Positions 60,291 through 64,000 of a stretch of DNA of 64,000 nt are shown one piece after another. The notes beneath the pieces were generated by a model. That model saw only the letters and a list, made by a program, of their open reading frames with translations, did no database searches and was not told the DNA's origin. Every line of letters begins with the position of its first letter. The stretch's first letter is position 1. The DNA is taken from the NCBI GenBank assembly GCA_002751075.1, contig NAOQ01000076.1, forward strand, positions 89,554 through 153,553, written 5' to 3'. Source of the stretch: Ichthyophonus hoferi (lineage: Eukaryota > Opisthokonta > Ichthyosporea > Ichthyophonida > Ichthyophonidae). A program made the translations under genes and the position numbers.

Positions 60291-63090
60291 CAAATAAATT
60301 AATTTGTCGGAAAGGCTTTTAATATATATTGACGACTGTAAACATGCACAGTAAAGAAATGGAACCTTTATTATTGTTTTTATAATTTACTATATATGTA
60401 ATAGTGAGAGTCAATAGACACATGTGTAACTTCTAATCAGTTTGTGGTATACAAATGACCACAAAGTCATATTATAGACCTGTAGTTTGGACAACTTCCT
60501 ACTGACCTTAATAGGTCACTACAACCAAATGTAAAAGACGCGGTAATATAGCCAAGAAAAATCTGTTTAGGCATGGTGAAGAACGAAATTCCAATAAATG
60601 ATAATAATTATTATAATAATAATTGAAGAATAATCAATAATAATCGAATATTAATAATAATAATAGCTTCAATACAACTCAAGAGAGAACGCGTAATACG
60701 TAGCATTAGTACTATAAATGGTAACGACAATCATAGTAACCATACCAAAATTAACAACAATTGCAATCTTATTAATTGTTTTAAAGGCCGTGTTTATTAT
60801 TTTATATGGGAAATTAAAGTAGATCTTTTATCATTGTGAGGGATTCTATACTGCTTAGTAATATATCTATTTCTTTTGCATATTTGGAATAGTTCAGTAC
60901 CCATCGATAAATTAAAAACTATAGACTTTGTTTTAATGCTTACTATTGGTGAATGCATAGATTTCCACGTTGTATTGTCGCATTTGCAGAGAAATATTAT
61001 AATTCAGTGGTTATGGGCACTATATTGACTGAGGACAGGTGAATAAAAGAAAAAAAGATTACTATCTACTTTTATTATACTATACTCTATTATATATTAT
61101 ATTGCGGTATCATACCCTATAAAATAAGTTTTTTGATTGCAAAATAGAGTAGGATTATATAGGAGTTGATAACCTGATAAATTATGATTGGTGGATAGAT
61201 GGTTAAAACCATAGTCAGCAATCAGCTAGTGGCATAAGAGACATATCAAAAATAACTTGCAAATTATTTTAATTATTTATTAACAGCCAATGGAGTACTG
61301 ATATAGCGTTTAAACAAATCCAATTGAAATGGATGATTTTTACTTAGTACGATCTTTCCAATTTTCATCATCCTACCTAATTATAGCAGAAACCAATAAA
61401 ATTCAACTAGTGTAAAGTATTACATAATATTCTATTAAGAATAGGTCGGTTTTGTTGTCTGATATGCCTCTCTCTAATGAAGAAAGTACGTCTTATAGCT
61501 TTTACCTTAAAGAAAAGGTATTTTAAAACGTGGACAAATGACGTAAAGTCCTATCTACAATAGTTTATTAATAAGATTTTATAAAAAAAACCAATGATAT
61601 AACTTTCATCATGGTGTTTACGAATTGACATTATATTTACATAGAAAATATGATTGGACAATTACTACATGTGTTTGATTACTAATGCTTTTTTTAATGA
61701 TATATAGCCAATACAAAACATCTTGTAAGCTACCTACAGATTGGTGTACATGAGTCGGTAGAATAGCATAAATAAACTACCTTAATAACCATTTTATTTA
61801 AGTTATAGAAATATATAATATTAGTATATATAAATTTTAAAATTAATATAAAAAAATAAAAACAAAAAGCTATTAATAGTCAATTATTATTTAGATTTTA
61901 TTTCTTACTAGATGAATCGCGAACAATACGGAATTATCCAAGCCAATAACATCGGGCGCAATAAAATAGACATGACCGACAAAATGACGCACGTTTCTAA
62001 CAGTCTTAAGCGCCAGACTTAGTTATTTTCATTACTTTCAGACGCGTTTAGTTGTGGATTTTATCGTTGTTTTTTATTTCGCTCGTCTTTCGCCTTTTAG
62101 GTAGGCTATTGATTATATATATAGAGTACAGTTTTTTTGGGCACCTAGCTTCTAGAGGTTGTCTACTATACCAAAAAAATATTTAATTTTTATAATGTCT
62201 AGTGTGGAGATTAATATACGGTGACAAGTTATTGTGTATATTTTGAAACACGTTGTTAATCAACTAGTGATTCTGAGGTTTTTATTCATTTTTAATCATT
62301 ATTCTGGCCTATATGTTGAAATCCGCCCATATTTTCAGGCGTGTTCACTTATACAAACGATATCTGATGCACTTCACACTAACAACTTTCATTTTATTCT
62401 TTATCTATGTTGGTACAACTTCAGTTACTCAGACTATATTTGCATTTAATTACTCCCTTTCTTCCTGGTAGTTGGTTAGCATTGTCTTATCCTCATATTT
62501 AAATTTTTATTTGTTCTTTAAAGCTTTAAAGGTAAGTTTAATTTTCCATAATTGTAGATATAAGTTGTTTGAATGGAGGCCCTTCAAGCATTGTTAGCTA
62601 AATTCCATGTATGATCTGTTAGATCAGTGCCTTATCCACGCCAACTTTATTTAAGGGTTTATTATCCCATTTTTCTACAATCATTATTATTAGTACTAGG
62701 CTATGTTTGCAAATATATTTTGGCTTGGTTGTCTCTATTACCTGTAATATATATATTCAATATTTTATAACATTCGAACCAATAGTATGCATTTTCTCTT
62801 GCATGTACCAATAAAAACGGATATTAAAAGTTATAAGTGGGCCCAAAAATGATTGAACTAAAAGATAATTTTAATAAGTTCTTTATAAGCTTTGAAAAAT
62901 ATAAATTGATCGGCCACTCCCACTTTAGTATTAAGACCATCTCCAGAAATTGAAATCGTCCATGTATTTTTTTAAAATAAGATATTCAACATACTGTTCC
63001 AATCCTAATTAATATCAATTAACTGATTAAGAAAGACCAATGGGATTAATTAGCCTTACATGATATTATTACCCTACACAGTCATCAAAC
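60291..63090. other. AT-rich intergenic stretch upstream of Hsp110
   Basis: No gene recognised. ATA/TAA microsatellite patches occur at about 60596-60665. The frame at 62234-62449 has no support. Confidence 0.5.
63037..63041 (+). promoter_or_regulatory. CCAAT element 50 bases upstream of the Hsp110 start codon
   Basis: CCAAT in the context gaccaatggg. The position is plausible for an NF-Y-type promoter site, but CCAAT is so common in this window that function cannot be inferred from its presence. Confidence 0.25.
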
Positions 63091-63950
63091 ATGTCGGTTG
63101 TTGGTTTTGATGTGGGTAACCTCAATGGAGTAATCTCTGCGGCCAGACAGGGAGGCATCGAGGTCTTAGCTAATGACTACAACTATCGCGTGACCCCGTA
63201 AGTATTATATTTTATATCTTCCAGTAGAAATAGTTTTATAAAAAACTATATCGTGTGCTATAACCAATTTTACCGTGTCATCCTGTATGTACTCTATTTT
63301 AATTCATTTATTTATATATTCTATTATATATAGTTCAACAATATACACTGATTGACTTGGTGATCCTGTACATATCATCTCTTATGTCTTTTATCTGTCA
63401 GTGACAATGGAGAGAACACGTATGCGGAAATGATTATGAACTTATAGACCAATACAAGTGTGTTAATAAATATGTTTAGAAAAGTTTTAGATCCATATAT
63501 TTGGGTTTCTATTGGTATGTTAGCAAGGCCAATGAGAACCCAGATTGTTTATTATCTATAGGATGTGGATCATAAATGCATTCCAGCCTTACCTACAAGC
63601 TTTAATGCCTTATATAGCATTACCATACATGTCTATATATTGCTATTGATAATTGGTATATTCTGGTAAGGGTGACCAGATATTGATAGCCCATACCAAT
63701 TATCATCATAACATATTCATTTATTACTCATTAACATAACCTGCCACAATTGGCAGGCATTCATTAGTAGAATTAATGAGTGAGACGTATGATTATTATA
63801 GGCCTAGTATATACTAGAGGTACATAGATATATATATTAATATATTAATTCTATCCTGCCTATTTCAGCTGTGTGATTTCTCTTACTTCCACTCAACGTT
63901 TCATTGGTGAGGCTGGCCGTTCTCAGGAGATCACTAACGTCAAGAACACG
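63091..63950 (+). CDS. HSP110: Hsp110-class chaperone (HSPA4/Sse1 type), first two exons
   Basis: Exon 1 (63091-63197) starts [20 protein letters not shown] and exon 2 (63869-63950) reads on through [19 protein letters not shown] to ITNVKNT. They join in phase at a RVTP|CVIS boundary. The order MSVVG(I/F)D(L/V)G, GGIE(V/T), AN(D/E), R-TP, GEA-RSQ, N-KNT matches the nucleotide-binding domain start of Hsp110 proteins, which act as nucleotide-exchange factors for Hsp70. The usual second-position DLG is DVG here, and the phosphate-loop segment is NLNG, an ordinary divergence for the class. The gene runs off the right edge. Confidence 0.93.
63648..63780. repeat. Two consecutive hairpins in Hsp110 intron 1
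   Basis: First: GATAATTGGTAT (63648-63659) pairs perfectly with ATACCAATTATC (63693-63704), with an inner CTGGT/ACCAG stem. Second: CTCATTAA (63727-63734) pairs with TTAATGAG (63773-63780) and encloses CCTGCCA/TGGCAGG (63740-63746 and 63751-63757) with a four-base loop. Confidence 0.75.
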
Positions 63951-64000
63951 GTAAGTGATTGGAGTTAATTAAGTATATTAATTAGGTATGATTAGTCTGC

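Overview
This is eukaryotic nuclear DNA. It is AT-rich and its genes are built from many short exons joined by GT-AG introns of roughly 150 to 1,500 bases. There are two assembly gaps, many microsatellites and diverged transposon remnants. The protein families point to an opisthokont. The Hsp110 start looks generally fungal/animal, and one gene has a PAS-like C-terminus resembling the fungal Rds2/Ert1/AcuK regulators. An early-branching fungal or holozoan lineage is plausible, but I cannot fix the taxon.

Layout, left to right. (1) 158-5091 (+): 3' part of an alpha-oxoamine synthase. (2) 5.1-16.2 kb: gene-poor, with interspersed repeats, a broken fringe-like glycosyltransferase sitting inside one repeat copy, an N gap, and a terminal-inverted-repeat element. 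(3) 16225-22026 (-): ten-exon PAS-like protein. (4) 23807-24265 (+): small two-exon gene of unknown function. (5) About 24.5-28.75 kb: fossil Ty1/copia element on the minus strand. (6) 28.75-31.5 kb: intergenic, with an N gap whose two sides are near-identical (probably an assembly artefact). (7) 31577-39632 (-): ten-exon protein with eight RanBP2-type zinc fingers arranged as four pairs, and a mitochondrial-looking N-terminus. (8) 41099-44889 (-) and 49727-56554 (+): a divergent head-to-head pair of paralogues. The plus copy is an SRRM1/SRm160-like splicing co-activator (PWI domain plus RS tail). The minus copy keeps the first exon and the central exons but lacks both the PWI exons and the RS tail. 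(9) 59032-59900 (-): three-exon unknown protein whose first exon abuts or overlaps a solo LTR. (10) 63091 to the right edge (+): start of an Hsp110-class chaperone.

Exon boundaries were deduced by hand from splice sites, phase continuity and homology. Six complete gene models close exactly in frame: 547, 104, 400, 816 and 200 codons plus the eight-finger gene. The SRRM1-like pair and the zinc-finger gene suggest an RNA-processing theme in the centre of the window, but nothing shows that they act together. The strongest candidates for something undescribed are the eight-finger putative mitochondrial protein, the PWI-less SRRM1 paralogue with its conserved 103-residue shared domain, and the repeated LLG/LLP motif in that pair.
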